This document shows, in pieces, positions 45,369-58,013 of a stretch of DNA of 64,000 bases. Position 1 is the stretch's first letter; each line of letters begins with the position of its first letter. A program made the translations under genes and the position numbers. The notes under the pieces were generated by a model. It was not told the DNA's origin and did no database searches. It saw only the letters and a program-made list of their open reading frames with translations. The DNA comes from Orobanche coerulescens (taxonomy: Eukaryota > Streptophyta > Magnoliopsida > Lamiales > Orobanchaceae): contig CM065801.1 of NCBI GenBank assembly GCA_033398695.1, forward strand, positions 104,835,170 to 104,899,169, read 5' to 3'.

Positions 45369-45655
45369 GTTGATCATTTGGAGTCTACCTTGTTGAGGGT
45401 ATGCTCGATTATTGTTGGTCCTTTGTTGATCATTTGGAGTCTACCTTGTTGAGGGTATTCTCGGTTATAGTTGATCCTTTGTTGATCGTGTTTAGAGTTT
45501 ACCACTTTTAGGGTATTCTCGGTTCTTGTTGATCCTTTGTTGATCGTGTTGGGAGTTTACCATGTTGAGGGTACTCTCAGTTATCGTTGATCCTTTGTTG
45601 GTCATGTTGGAGTTATCATGTCGATGATATTCTCAGTGATGTATTGGTTGATCAT
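45369..45655 (+). repeat. Minisatellite in LTR1
   Basis: Five 56-58-base units of the type GTTGATCATTTGGAGTCTAC / CTTGTTGAGGGTATTCTCGG. Units diverge by 10-25 percent; the same five-unit order recurs in LTR2 and LTR3, so it predates the array. Confidence 0.9.
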
Positions 45656-46622
45656 TGTTATTGATCGTATAAGCATTTGGACTGTACGTTGATGTTCGGG
45701 ACTTGTTATCATTGTTTTGTGGTTGTTGATCTACAGATATGTTGTGTATTATTGGTTTATCCAGGTTGAGATTTGATTGTGTAATCCGACGAACAGGTTT
45801 TGGCACAGATTGGATTATTTCCACACTTATGAGTTATGATGATGTTTTGAGGATTGTTGGTATTTTTGGAATACAGTACAGATAATTGTTGTTGAGTTCA
45901 TTTCGTCATTTTAGAATGCAAAAAAATGGATTATGGTAAGGATTGATTTGTTATGAATTGTCATGGATTGGTAAGGTTATGGCGGTAAGATTACGTTGGT
46001 AGTATTCTTACTATATTAGTACATTGGTATGTAATTATTCATGATGATGTGATCGATATCATTGTTGAGTATTGTGGCTGACCCCGTTGTGGGCTTTATT
46101 TTTAGGTACTCGGAGATCGAGCTAGTAGCGGTCGTGAAGGGGTGAGCTTCCCGGGTGATACTGGATGTGGCATTTATTTGAGTATTGAGTATTCTTTTCT
46201 GGTTGTTTTATTCCGCTGCAAATGTGTATTTTGAACTGTGTTTTTATCCGCTGCGTGTGTATTTTAAAATGGCTTTCCGGTATTTTTACCAGCGTGTGTA
46301 TTTTATAATGGGCCTTTTGGCATTTTGCGAACTTGGATTATTTCGTCAAACCCTTTTTCCTAACTACTTTATCGGTACGTTTAAGGGGTGGCTTAACGTA
46401 CACTTTGAACTGTCGAGATTTGGCATTTCGCCTTGTATTTTCAAATGGTATTTTATGACGGTAATTGAGCACTATGCTTTTGAAAATATTTGAGTATATA
46501 AAATATTACCGTCATCGGCCTTTTGGCATTTTTAAACGTTTTTGAGATGGTTTTTAGCCTGGTGGGTTCCGGCGCGGGACCCACGGCGCTGTAATATCCC
46601 GGATGGTTTTGTGGGTGTTACA

Positions 46623-47005
46623 GAAGATGGTATCGGAGCTTTGTTTTTTTTTGAAACCCGGGCATGTGTGTTATGTGGCTCTACCGGTACGGTAGTAGTT
46701 GAAAATGATTTTTCCTGACTTTTGAGCCAAACCGATTTTTGGAGTTTCCAAAATTTTTGAGATTCTTTTCAAATTGCTAATTGTGATATTGGTGTGTGTT
46801 GATTGTGTTGAGAATTCGTACGGAAGTCGTGTGCTAGTATCACGGGAGATGATCGGCTTGACGCACCTGTAAGTATATTGGTTTGGTTATTTCGCTTGTG
46901 GCGACACTTGATTGTTTTGTGATGAGTTGGAAAGTTTTGGATTTATCTGTTGTTGGTGACAGGTCGCAAGTTTCGAGGACGAAACTTATTTTAAGGGGGG
47001 TAGTA
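46623..47005 (+). other. Array internal region 1
   Basis: 383 bases. Primer site TGGTATCGGAGCT (46628-46640), a leader without ORF, the relic pol tail AAGTTTCGAGGACGAAAC, and polypurine tract TTTTAAGGGGGGTAG (46989-47003). Confidence 0.9.
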
Positions 47006-47302
47006 TGTAATACCCGGATTTTCAGTATAAATTTTTCGCGTTATTTTATCTGAGATATACTTATAGTTTGGTATCTATATAGTATGGATAAAATAAATTG
47101 AGGACCGAGACAGTTATACTTGTGTAATTGACATTTTGATTGACAATTATATTGAGGATTTGTTGTATCAGGTTGAACTGATTTGGACATCGGGTCTATC
47201 ATATGAGAATATTATTGGATTGAGTATATGTATTCAGTATGTGAGTGTACGTATCTAGTATGTCGAGACGGACGAGAAGAGTTAGAAATGGCTAAGTATA
47301 GC

Positions 47303-47834
47303 CTGATTAGCGTGCACTAATGTTCAAGTATAGCGCACGCTATCATTCATGGTTAGCGCACGCTAGAGGCAGAATGTAGCGCACGCTAGTGCAGATCAGA
47401 CCAGAGGGAATCTGCGTGTGGACCCGACTGCTTTCGACGCATGTTCCGATAGGGTCAACGGTTGTTTGTCCTGAAGGATTAGCGCACGCTAAAGCATGAG
47501 GCGTAACGCACGCTAATTGTAGATCGGTTAAAGGGAATCTTATCCTTGTCATACGCTTTCGGCATGTGGGTCACGAGCATCTTCGTGGTAGGTGTAGACT
47601 GTAGCAAGTCAACTGATATTAGCGCACGCTAAATGCAAGGACTTGCGTACGCTAGACAGTGTAAGTTACGTACGCTAATGCATGGGCATTACGTACGTAA
47701 GCTCATGTACGAAGCCAGACAGTAGCCCCTGGACTGCGATAGCGCATGCTAACAAATTCAGTTAACGCACGCTAAGGCTGTTGCGCATCCTAAACATGAG
47801 ATGTTAGCGCACGCTAGTAATGTATTCTATATAA
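47303..47834 (+). promoter_or_regulatory. LTR2 promoter: palindrome cluster and TATA box
   Basis: Fourteen palindromes, for example TAGCGCACGCTA at about 47331, 47352, 47376, 47479, 47620 and 47805, and TTACGTACGTAA at about 47688, followed by TATATAA. Confidence 0.75.
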
Positions 47835-48617
47835 GGGGACAGACGGGTATTATGAAGCATTTCGTCCATTTCTTTCCTTTCACTCGATAGAGAGAGCTTT
47901 GGGAGGGACTTGAGGTCCAGAAATACTCCGAGATGATGATCTTTATCAAGATTAAGATAGAGAGCATGGATTAAAGCCTTGTTCTTCAAGTTAGTCATGA
48001 TTCTTGGAATGAAGCTGAAGTGTTCTTCTTCTTGGTTCGTCTAATCCAGGTAATTTTCATATCCCTTTGATAGTAGTTCGTTTTTAAGGACGATTGCTTG
48101 TGAGAGAACATGTTGGATAATCATGTGGTGATTTTTATGAGACCTAATGGGATTTTGATAAGAGTTTTCGGATGTTATTTAAGATTCTTCATGTTAATGG
48201 TGATTCGTTTAACTTTATGAGGTTGAATTCAGGATTGAGTATGATATGATCCTTGTTATCGAGTTGGTTTGATTGTTGATGTTGTTATTGATATATGGAC
48301 ATTGATATGATTCTTGTGATAGTTATGGTGTTGTTTATCTTCAAGAGATATGGAGATTTATGTCTCCCTTCATTTCAGATTTTGATGTTAAGATGATATA
48401 AGGATATATAATGGTTTTGATTATAAATATGGATAAGATGATTAAAACCAACATTATGTTTATTTTAGTTTCGTATGTTCTTGATAAGATGTGGATCATG
48501 ATGGTGAGATTGAATTTGGAAAAAAGTTATTGTTAATCTTGGAGTATGATTTCCTTTTCATTCGGATTCGTAGTCGCAAGGTGTTAGTCGATGCTTGGAA
48601 TGCATGCCACTGTACAG

Positions 48618-48702
48618 CATTAGCGCACGCTAATCTTACTGGCTAGCGCACGCTAACGGGAGCAACTTAGCGCACGCTACGTTATGCGTTTAACGTACGC
48701 TA
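48618..48702 (+). repeat. Second palindrome cluster in LTR2
   Basis: Four palindromes (TTAGCGCACGCTAA, TAGCGCACGCTAAC, TTAGCGCACGCTAC, TAACGTACGCTAAG) 0.8 kb downstream of the TATA box, in the putative LTR intron. Confidence 0.85.
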
Positions 48703-50044
48703 AGTAGGCAGACAGTGCAGTATTTTTGTGTTGTGATTATGAATTCGTGATGGTTTGATTTGGTTTATTCAGACTGCATTTATTCGAGGTTTTGTTGAAC
48801 CGTTGAATTCGATTGGTTGGGTACGTCGGTTATTGATTTTTATCGAATGTGTGTTAATCGATTATTGCAATAGGTTGTGATGTTTTGATCATGGATTATG
48901 ACTGTTGTGTTGCGGTTGTGGTTAAAGAGTTCGTAGATTGCTTTTGGTCGGGGCTGAGGAGCTCGTATACGAAGGCAATGGATTTTGTCAACGGCTTCGT
49001 GGTATCGGTATCGAGGCAAGTTTATACTTGTTCAGTTGATAATACTTAATGAATGGTATCACTTTCATTTCATTTTTAATTCATATAGCAATGATATGAT
49101 TGATGAAAACTGTTTGTATGACGATTTGTTTATCATGCTGTGGTTTGGGACAAATCATAATGTATATGGTTTAATTAAGTTTGATTGAGGACAGAGCTGT
49201 GAGTTATCTTTGATCTATGATATGGAATGTCGGATAACGAGGATAGTTATCGTGATGGCATGAGTATCGGGATAAAGGTTTATTGGTATTGAATGGACGG
49301 TACCTTATATGAGATTATTCATATAACTGTGTATTCGTTCAGGGATGTTGTTCGTGAGAAGAATATTGTCTTCGGCTTTGAGGTAATTCCAGTATTATTC
49401 GGTTATGAGGATAATTGTTCTGAGGAATTATTGTATATGTTGTATGTTGACGTTTCGTATTCTGGGATTCGTATTGATTATTTCGTTGAGGGATGATGAT
49501 CCCACGGCTGATTGTATTGAGATTGTTGATCGTGTTGATAATTTGTCGGGGATGATGATCCCAGGATTGTTGTTTTGGATATTGATTAGTCGTGTCGACT
49601 TTTCTTTGTCAGTTTGTCTTTGTTCACTTCAGTGAGTAGTTTGATCCTTATTGGATATGTGATTCTTTGAGTTTCATTTTCATGTTGCATCGTGACATAT
49701 CTGGAGTCATATCTGCGTGCCGATTGGTTATTGTGTATGATTTTCAGCCGGGCACATGATGGTTATGCGTGGATGTTTCCGCATTGAACCGTGCACACGA
49801 GACATAGTTCGTGAGGCTAATTAGGTACATGTCCCACGTATATCATGGATTCCGTATACGGGGTGGACATGCGCACGGACACATTTCTGGATCGGGCGTA
49901 CTGTGACATCCATCTTTTGAGCCATATTGTTGGGTCATTCATAGTCCATGTATGATTGGATATGTTCGACAGTTTGTGACTGGTTGTTCATACGCCCGAG
50001 GGGTATGTTCGACAGTCAGAGTTATTTCTTTGAGATCCATTATT

Positions 50045-50330
50045 GTTGATCATTTGGAGTCTACCTTTTTTAGGGTATTCTCGGTTATTGTTGGTCCTTT
50101 GTTGATCATTTGGAGTCTACCTTGTTGAGGGTATTCTCGGTTATAGTTGATCCTTTGTTGATCGTGTTTAGAGTTTACCACGTTGAGGGTATTCTCGGTT
50201 CTTGTTGATCCTTTGTTGATCGTGCTGGGAGTTTACCATGTTGAGGGTACTCTCGGTTATCGTTGATCCTTTGTTGGTCATATTGGAGTTATCATGTCGA
50301 TGATATTCTCAGTGATGTATTGGTTGATCA
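50045..50330 (+). repeat. Minisatellite in LTR2
   Basis: Five 56-58-base units, orthologous to those in LTR1. Confidence 0.9.
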
Positions 50331-51299
50331 TTGTTATTGATCGTATGAGCATTTGGACTGTACGTCGATGTTTGGGACTTGTTATCATTGTTTTGTGGTA
50401 GTTGATCTAAAGATATGTTGTGTTTTATTGGTTTATCCAGGTTGAGATTTGATTGTGCAATCCGACGAACAGGATTTGGCACAGATTGGATTATTTCCAC
50501 AATTATGTGTTATGATGATGTTTTGAGGATTGTTGGTATTTTTGGAATACAATACAGATTATTGTTGTTGAGTTCATTTCGTCATTTTAGAATGCAAAAT
50601 ATGGATTATGATAAGGATTGATTTGTTATGAATTGTCATGGATTGGTAAGGTTATGGCGGTAGGATTACGTTGGTAGTATTCTTACTATATTATTACATT
50701 GGTATGTAATTATTCATGATGATGTGATCGATATCATTGTTGAGTATTGTGGCTGACCCCGTCGTGGGCTTTATTTTTAGGTACTCGAAGATCGAACTAG
50801 TAGCGGTCGTGAAGGGGTGACCTTCCCGGGTGATACTGGCTGTGGCATTTATTTGAGTATTGAGTACTCTTTTCTGGTTGTTTTATTCCGCTGCAAATGT
50901 GTATTTTGAACTGTGTTTTTATCCGCTACGTGTGTATTTTAAAATGGCATTCCAGTATTTTTACCAGCGTGTGTGTATTTTGTAAAGGGCCTTTCGGCAT
51001 TTTGCGAACTTGGGTTATTTTGTCAAACCCTTTTTCCTAATTATTTTATCGGTACGTTTAAGGGGTGGCTTAACGTACACTTTGAACTGTCAAGATTTGG
51101 CATTTTGCCTTGTATTTTCAAATGGTATTTTATGATGGTATTTGAGCACTATGCTTTTGAAAATATTTGAGTATCTAAAATATTACCGTCATCGGCCTTT
51201 TGGCGTTTTTAAACATTTTTTAGATGGTTTTTAGCCTGGTGGGTTCCGGCGCGGGACCCACGATGCTGTAATATCCCGGATGGTTTTGGGGGTGTTACA

Positions 51300-51693
51300 G
51301 AAGATGGTATCAGACCTTTGGTTTTTTTTTTTGAAACCCGGGCATGTGTGTTATGTAGCTCAACCGGTACGGTAGTAGCGTGATTTTTGAAAATGATTTT
51401 TCCTGACTTTTGAGTCAAACCGATTTTTGGAGTTTCCAAAATTTTTGAGATTCTTTTCAAATTGCCAATTGTGATATTGGTGTGTGTTGATTGTGTTGAG
51501 ACTTCGTACGGAAGTCGTGTGCTAGTATCACGGGAGATCATCGGCTTCACGCACCTATAAGTATCTTGGTTTGGTAATTTCGCTTGTGGCGAAACTTGAT
51601 TGTTTTGTGATGAGTTGGAAAGTTTTGGATTTATCTGTTGTTGGTGACAGGTCGCAAGTTTCGAGGACGAAACTTATTTTAAGGGGGGTAGTA
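51300..51693 (+). other. Array internal region 2
   Basis: 394 bases. Primer site TGGTATCAGACC (51305-51316), pol tail relic, polypurine tract (51677-51691). Confidence 0.9.
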
Positions 51694-51989
51694 TGTAATA
51701 CACGGATTTTCAGTATAAATTTTTCGTGTTATTTTATCTGAGATATACTGTATAGTTTGGTATCTATATAATATGGATAAAATAAATTGCGGACCGAGAC
51801 AGTTATACTTGTGTAATTGACGTTTTGATTGACAATTATATTGGGGATTTGTTGTATCAGGTTGATGATTTGCACATCGGGTCTATCATATGAGAATATT
51901 ATTAGATTGACTATATGTATTCAGTATGTGAGTGTACGTATCTAGTATGTCGAGACGGACGAGAAGAGTTGTAAATGGCTAAGTATAGC

Positions 51990-52503
51990 CGGATTAGCAC
52001 GCGCTAATGTTTAAGGATAGCGCACGCTATCGTTCATGGTTAGCGCACGCTAGAGGCAGAATGTAGCGCATGCTAGTGCAGATCAGACCTAAGGGAATCT
52101 GTGTGTGGACCCGGATGCTTTCGGCGCATGTTCCGATAGGGTCAATGGTTGTTTGTCCTGAAGGATTAGCGTACGCTAAAGCATGAGGCTTAACTCGCGC
52201 TAATTGTAGATCGGTCAAAGGGAATCTTATCCTTGTCAGATGCTTTCGGCATGTGGGTCACGAGCATCTTCGTGGTAGGTGTAGACTGTAGCAAGTCAAC
52301 TGATATTAGCGCACGCTAAATGCAAGGACTTCCGTACGCTAGACAGTGTAAGTTATGTACGCTAATGCATGGGCATTACGTACATAAGCTCATGTACGAA
52401 GCCAGACAGTAGCCCCTGGACTGCGATAGCGCACACTAACAAAGTCAGTTAGTGCACGCTAAACATGAGATGTTAGCGTGCGCTAGTAATGTATTCTATA
52501 TAA
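51990..52503 (+). promoter_or_regulatory. LTR3 promoter: palindrome cluster and TATA box
   Basis: Same order of palindromes as LTR2, with one unit missing near 52460 relative to LTR2. Confidence 0.75.
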
Positions 52504-53279
52504 GGGGACAGATGGGTATTATGAAGCATTTCGTCCATTTCTTTCCTTTCACTCGATAGAGAGAGCTTTGGGAGGTACTTGAGGTCCAGAAACACTCTGA
52601 GATGATGATCTTTATCAAGATTAAGATAGAGAGCATGGATTAAAGCCTTATTCTTCAAGTTATTCATGATTCTTATAATGAAGCTCAAGTGTTTCTTCTT
52701 GGTTCGTCTAATCCAGGTAATTTTTGTATCCCTTTGATAGTAGTTCGTTTTTAAGGACGATTACTTGTGAGAGAACATGTTGGATAACCATGTGGTGATT
52801 TTTATGAGACCTAATGGGATTATGATAAGAGTTTTTGGATGTTATTTAAGATTCTTTTGTTTAACTTCGTTTAACTTTATGAGATTGAATTCCGGATTGA
52901 GTATGATATGATCCTTGTTGTCGAGTTGGTTTGATTGTTAATGTTGTTATTGATATATGGACATTGATATGATCCTTGTGATAGTTATGGTGTTGTTTAT
53001 CTTCAAGAGATATGGAGATTTATGTCTCCCTTCATTTCGGATTTTGATGTTAAGATGATATAAGGATATATAATGGTTTTGATTATAAATATGGATAAGA
53101 TGATTAAAACCAACGTTATGTTGATTTTAGTTTCATATGTTCTTGATAAGATGTGGATCATGATGGTGAGATTGAATTTGGAAAAAAGTTATTGTTAATC
53201 TTGGAGTATGATTTCCTTTTCATTCGGATTCGTAGTCGCAAGGTGTTAGTCGATGCTTGGAATGCATGCCACTGTACAG

Positions 53280-53362
53280 CATTAGCGCACGCTAATCTTA
53301 CTGGCTAGCGCCGCTAACGGGAGCAACTTAGCGCACGCTACGTTTTGCATTTAACGTACGCT
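53280..53362 (+). repeat. Second palindrome cluster in LTR3
   Basis: Four palindromes, orthologous to 48618-48702 in LTR2. Confidence 0.85.
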
Positions 53363-54696
53363 AAGTAGGCAGACAATGCAGTATTTTTGTGTTGTGATTA
53401 TGAATTCGTGATGGTTGATTTGGTTTATTCAGACTGCGTTTATTCGAGGTTTTGTTGAACTGTTGAGTTCGATTGGTTGGGTATGTCGGTTATTGATTTT
53501 TATCGAATGTGTGTTAATCGGTTATTGCAATAGGTTGTGATGTTTTGATCGTGGATTATGACTGTTATGTTGCGGTTGTGGTTAAAGAGTTCATAGATTG
53601 CTTTTGGTCGGGGCTGAGGAGCTCGTATACGAAGGCAATAGATTTTGGTAACGGCTTCGTGGTATCGGTATCGAGGCAAGTTTATACTTCTTCAGTTGAT
53701 AATACTTAATGAATGGTTTCCCTTTCATTTCATTTTTAATGCAATGATATTATAGATGTAAACTGTCGGTATGACGATTTGTTATCATGCTGTGGTTTGG
53801 GACAAATCATAATGTATATGGTTTAATTAAGTTTGTTTGAGGACAGAGTTGTGAGTTATCTTTGATCTATGATATGGAATATCGGATAACGAGGATAGTT
53901 ATCGTGATGGCATGAGTATCGGGATTAAGGTTTATTGGTATTGAATGGACGGTACCTTATTTGAGATTATTCGTATAACTGTGTATTCGTTCAGGGATGC
54001 TGTTCGTAGGAAGAATACTGTCTTTGGCTTTGAGGTAATTCCAGTATTGTTCGGTTATGAGGATAATTGTTCTGAGGAATTATTGTATATGTTGTATGTT
54101 GACGTTTCGTATATTGGGATTCGTATTGATTATTTCGTTAAGGGATGATGATTCCAGGGCTGATTGTATTGAGATTGTTGATCGTATTGATCATATGTCG
54201 GGGATGATGATCCCAGGATTGTTGTTTTGGATATTGATTAGTCGTGTCGACTTTTCTTTGTCAAATTGTCTTTGTTCACTTCAGTGAGTCGTTTGATCCT
54301 TATTTGATATGTGATTCTTTGAGTTTCATTGTCATGTTGCATCGTGACATATCTGGAGTCATATCTGCGTGCCGATTGGTTATTGTGTCGGATTTTTAGC
54401 CGGGCACATGATGGTTATGCGTGGATGTTTCCGCATTGAACCGTGCACACGAGACGTAGTTCGTGAGGCTAATCAGGTACATGTCCCATGTATATCCTGG
54501 ATTCCGTATACGGGGTGTACAAATGCACGGACACATTTCCAGATAGAGCCTACTATGACGTCCATCTTTTGAGCCATATTGTTGGGTCGTTCATATTCTA
54601 TATATGATTGGATATGTTCGATGGTTTGTGACTCGTTGTTCATACGTCCGAGGGGTATGTTCGACAGTCAAAGTTATTTCTTTGAGATCCATTATT

Positions 54697-54985
54697 GTTG
54701 ATCATTTAGAGTCTACCTTGTTGAGGGTATTCTCGGTTAGTTTTGGTCCTTTGTTGATCATTTGGAGTTTACCTTGTTGAGGGTATTCTCAGTTGTAGTT
54801 GATCCTTTGTTGATCGTGTTTAGAGTTTACCACGTTGAGGGTATTCTCGGTTATTGTTGATCCTTTGTTTATCGTGTTGGGAGTTTACCATGTTGAGGGT
54901 ACTCTCGGTTATCGTTGATCCTTTGTTGGCCATATTGGAGTTATCATGTCGATGATATTCTCAGTGATGTATTGGTTGATCATTG
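54697..54985 (+). repeat. Minisatellite in LTR3
   Basis: Five 56-58-base units in the same order as LTR1 and LTR2. Confidence 0.9.
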
Positions 54986-55951
54986 TTATTGATCGTATGA
55001 GCATTTTGACTGTACGTCGATGTTCGGGACTTGTTGTCATTGTTTTATGTAGATGATCTACAGATATGTTGTGTATTATTGGATTATCCATGTTGAGATT
55101 TGATTGTCTAATCCGACGAACAGGATTTGGCACAGATTGAATTATTTCCACACTTATGAGTTATGATGATGTTTTGATGATTGTTGGTATTTTTGGAATA
55201 CAGAACAGATAATTGTTGTTGAGTTCATTTTGTCATTTTAGAATGCGAAATATGGATTATGGTAAGGATTGATTTGTTATGAATTGTCATCGATTGGTAA
55301 GGTTATGGCGGTAAGATTACGTTAGTAGTATTCTTACTATATTATTACATTGGTATGTAATTATTCATGATGATGTGATCGATATCATTGTTGAGTATTG
55401 TGGCTGACCCCGTCGTGGGCTTTATTTTTAGGTACTCGGAGATCGAGCTAGTAGCGGTCGTGAAGGGGTGAGCTTCCCGGCTGATACTGGCTGTGGCATT
55501 TATTTGAGTATTGAGTATTCTTTTCTAGTTGTTTTATTCCGCTGCAAATGTGTATTTTGAACTGTGTTTTTATCCGTTGCGTGTGCATTTTAAAATGGCT
55601 TTCCGGTATTTTTACCAGCGTGTGTGTATTTTATAAAGGGCCTTTTGGCATTTTGCGAACTTGGGTTATTTCGTCAAACCCTTTTTTCCTAACTATTTTA
55701 GCGGTACATTTAAGTGGTGGCTTAACGTACACTTTGAACTGTCGAGATTTGGCATTTCGCCTTGTATTTTCAAATGGTATTTTATGACGGTATTTGAGCA
55801 CTATGCTTTTAGAAATATTTGAGTATCTATAATATTACCGTCATCGGCCTTTTGGCGTTTTTAAACGTTTTTGAGATGGTTTTTAGCGTAGTGGGTTCCA
55901 GCGCGGGACCCACAACGCTGTAATATCCCGGATGGTTTTGGGGGTGTTACA

Positions 55952-56343
55952 GAAGATGGTATCGGAGCTTTAGTTTTTTTTTGAAACTCGAGCATGTGTG
56001 TTATGTGGCTCTACCGGTATGGTAGTAGCATGATTTTTGAAAATGATTTTTCCTGACTTTTGAGTCAAACCGATTTTTGGAGTTTCCAAAATTTTTGAGA
56101 TTCTTTTCAAATTGCTAATTGTGATATTGGTGTGTGTTGATTGTGTTGAGACTTCGTACGGAAGTCGTGTGCTAGTATCACGGGAGATGATCGGCTTCAC
56201 GCACCTGTAAGTATATTGGTTTGGTTATTTCGCTTGTGGCGACACTTGATTGTTTTGTGATGAGTTCGAAAGTTTTGGATTTATCTGTTGTTGGTGACAG
56301 GTTGCAAGTTTCGAGGACGAAAATTATTTTAAGGGGGGTAGTA
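55952..56343 (+). other. Array internal region 3
   Basis: 392 bases. Primer site TGGTATCGGAGCT (55957-55969), leader, pol tail relic, polypurine tract (56327-56341). Confidence 0.9.
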
Positions 56344-56641
56344 TGTAATACCCGGATTTTCAGTATAAATTTTTCGCATTGTTTTATTTGAGATATACTG
56401 TATAGTTTGGTATCTATACAGTATGGATAAAATAAATTGAGGGCCGAGACAGTTATACTTGTGTAATCGACGTTTTGATTGACAGTTATATTGAGGATTT
56501 GTTGTATCAGGTTGAACTGATTTGGACATCGTGTCTATCATATGAGAATATTATTGGATTGAGTATATGTATTCAGTATGTGAGTGTACGTATCTAGTAT
56601 GTCGAGACGGACGAGAAGAGTTGGAAATGGCTAAGTATAGC

Positions 56642-57173
56642 CTGATTAGCACGCGCTAATGTTCAAGTATAGCGCACGCTATCATTCATGGTTAGCGCAC
56701 GCTAGAGGCAGAATGTAGCGCACGCTAGTGCAGATCAGACCAGAGGGAATCTGCGTGTGGACCCGACTACTTTCGGCCCACGTTCCGATAGGGTCAATGG
56801 TTGTTTGTCCTGAAGGATTAGCACATGCTAAAGCATTAGGCTTAACGCGCGCTAATTGTAGATCGGTCAAAGGGAATCTTATCCTTGTTAGATGCTTTCG
56901 GCATGTGGGTCACGAGCATCTTCGTGGTAGGTGTAGACTGTAGCAAGTCAACTGATATTAGCGCACGCTAAATGCAAGGACTTGCGTATGCTAGACAGTG
57001 TAAGTTACGTACGCTAATGCATGGGCATTACGTAAGTAAGCTCATGTACGAAGCCAGACAGTAGCCCCTAGACTGCCATAGCGCACGCTAACAAAGTCAG
57101 TTAGCGCACGCTAAGGCTGTTGCGCACGCTAAACATGAGATGTTAGCACACGCTACTAATGTATTCTATATAA
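56642..57173 (+). promoter_or_regulatory. LTR4 promoter: palindrome cluster and TATA box
   Basis: Fourteen palindromes of the TAGCGCACGCTA type followed by TATATAA, as in LTR2. Confidence 0.75.
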
Positions 57174-57954
57174 TGGGACAGACGGGTATTATGAAGCATT
57201 TCGTCCATTTCTTTCCTTTCACTCGATAAAGAGAGCTTTGGGAGGTACTTAAGGTACATAAACACTCCGAGATGATGATTTTTATCAATCTTAAGATAAT
57301 GAGCATGGATTAAAGCCTTGTTCTTCAAGTTATTCATGATTCTTGGAATGAAGCTCAAGTGTTCTTCTTCTTGGTTCGTCTAATCCAGGTAATTTTCGTA
57401 TGCCTTTGATAGTAGTTCGTTTTTAAGGACGATTACTTGTGAGAGAACATGTTGGATAATCATGTGGTGAATTTTTGAGACCTAATGGGATTATGATAAG
57501 AGTTTTCGGATGTTATTTAAGATTATTTATGTTAATGGTGATTCGTTTAACTTTATGAGGTTGAATTCCGGATTGAGTATGATATGATCCTTGTTATCGA
57601 GTTGGTTTGATTGTTGATGTTGTTATTGATATATGGACATTGATATGATCCTTGTGATAGTTATGGTGTTGTTTATCTTCAAGAGATATGGAGATTTATG
57701 TCTCCCTTCATTTCAGATTTTGATGTTAAGATGATATAAGGATATTTAATGGTTTTGATTATAAATATGGATAAGATGATTAAAACCAACATTATGTTGA
57801 TTTTAGTTTCGTAAGTTCTTGAGAGATGTGGATCATGATGGTGAGATTGAATTTGGAAAAAAGTTATTGTTAATCTTGGAGTATGATTTCCTTTTCATTC
57901 GGATTCGTAGTCGCAAGGTGTTAGTCGATGCTTGGAATGCATGCCACTGTACAG

Positions 57955-58013
57955 CATTAGCGCACGCTAATCTTACTGGCCAGCGCACGCTACGTTATGC
58001 ATTTAACGTACGC
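57955..58013 (+). repeat. Second palindrome cluster in LTR4 (shortened)
   Basis: Three copies; one palindrome unit is lost compared with LTR2 and LTR3. Confidence 0.85.

Larger units (their letters stand above)
43034..46622 (+). repeat. Array LTR1 (internally deleted)
   Basis: TGTAATACCC to TTACA. It lacks about 670 bases present in LTR2-LTR4, including the second palindrome cluster; the join near 44161-44187 carries a 25-base filler copied from elsewhere in the LTR. TATATAA at 43857-43863; candidate donor AG/GTAATT at 44078 and acceptor TTTTTAG at 46105. Confidence 0.92.
47006..51299 (+). repeat. Array LTR2 (full length, 4294 bp)
   Basis: Full set: U3 palindromes 47303-47820, TATATAA 47828-47834, candidate donor near 48047, second palindrome cluster 48618-48702, minisatellite 50045-50330, acceptor TTTTTAG near 50780, end TTACA. 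The 67- and 76-codon open frames at 49293 and 49405 recur in LTR3 but look like chance conserved noncoding text. Confidence 0.94.
51694..55951 (+). repeat. Array LTR3 (full length, 4258 bp)
   Basis: U3 palindromes 51990-52488 with one copy flipped to GTGC (about 52475), TATATAA 52497-52503, second cluster 53280-53362 (one copy damaged to TAGCGCCGCTA), minisatellite 54697-54985, end TTACA. Confidence 0.94.

Noticed and set aside
47303..47820. CRISPR-like appearance of evenly spaced short palindromes
   Set aside because: Repeats are only 12-14 bases and variable, spacers are conserved between LTR copies and of uneven length, and the context is a plant retrotransposon promoter.
49293..49635. 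Small conserved open frames of 67 and 76 codons recurring in LTR1-LTR4
   Set aside because: They lie in the putative LTR intron, lack domains, are truncated or broken in LTR1/LTR4, and their conservation follows from general LTR homology. No codon-biased change pattern is evident by eye.
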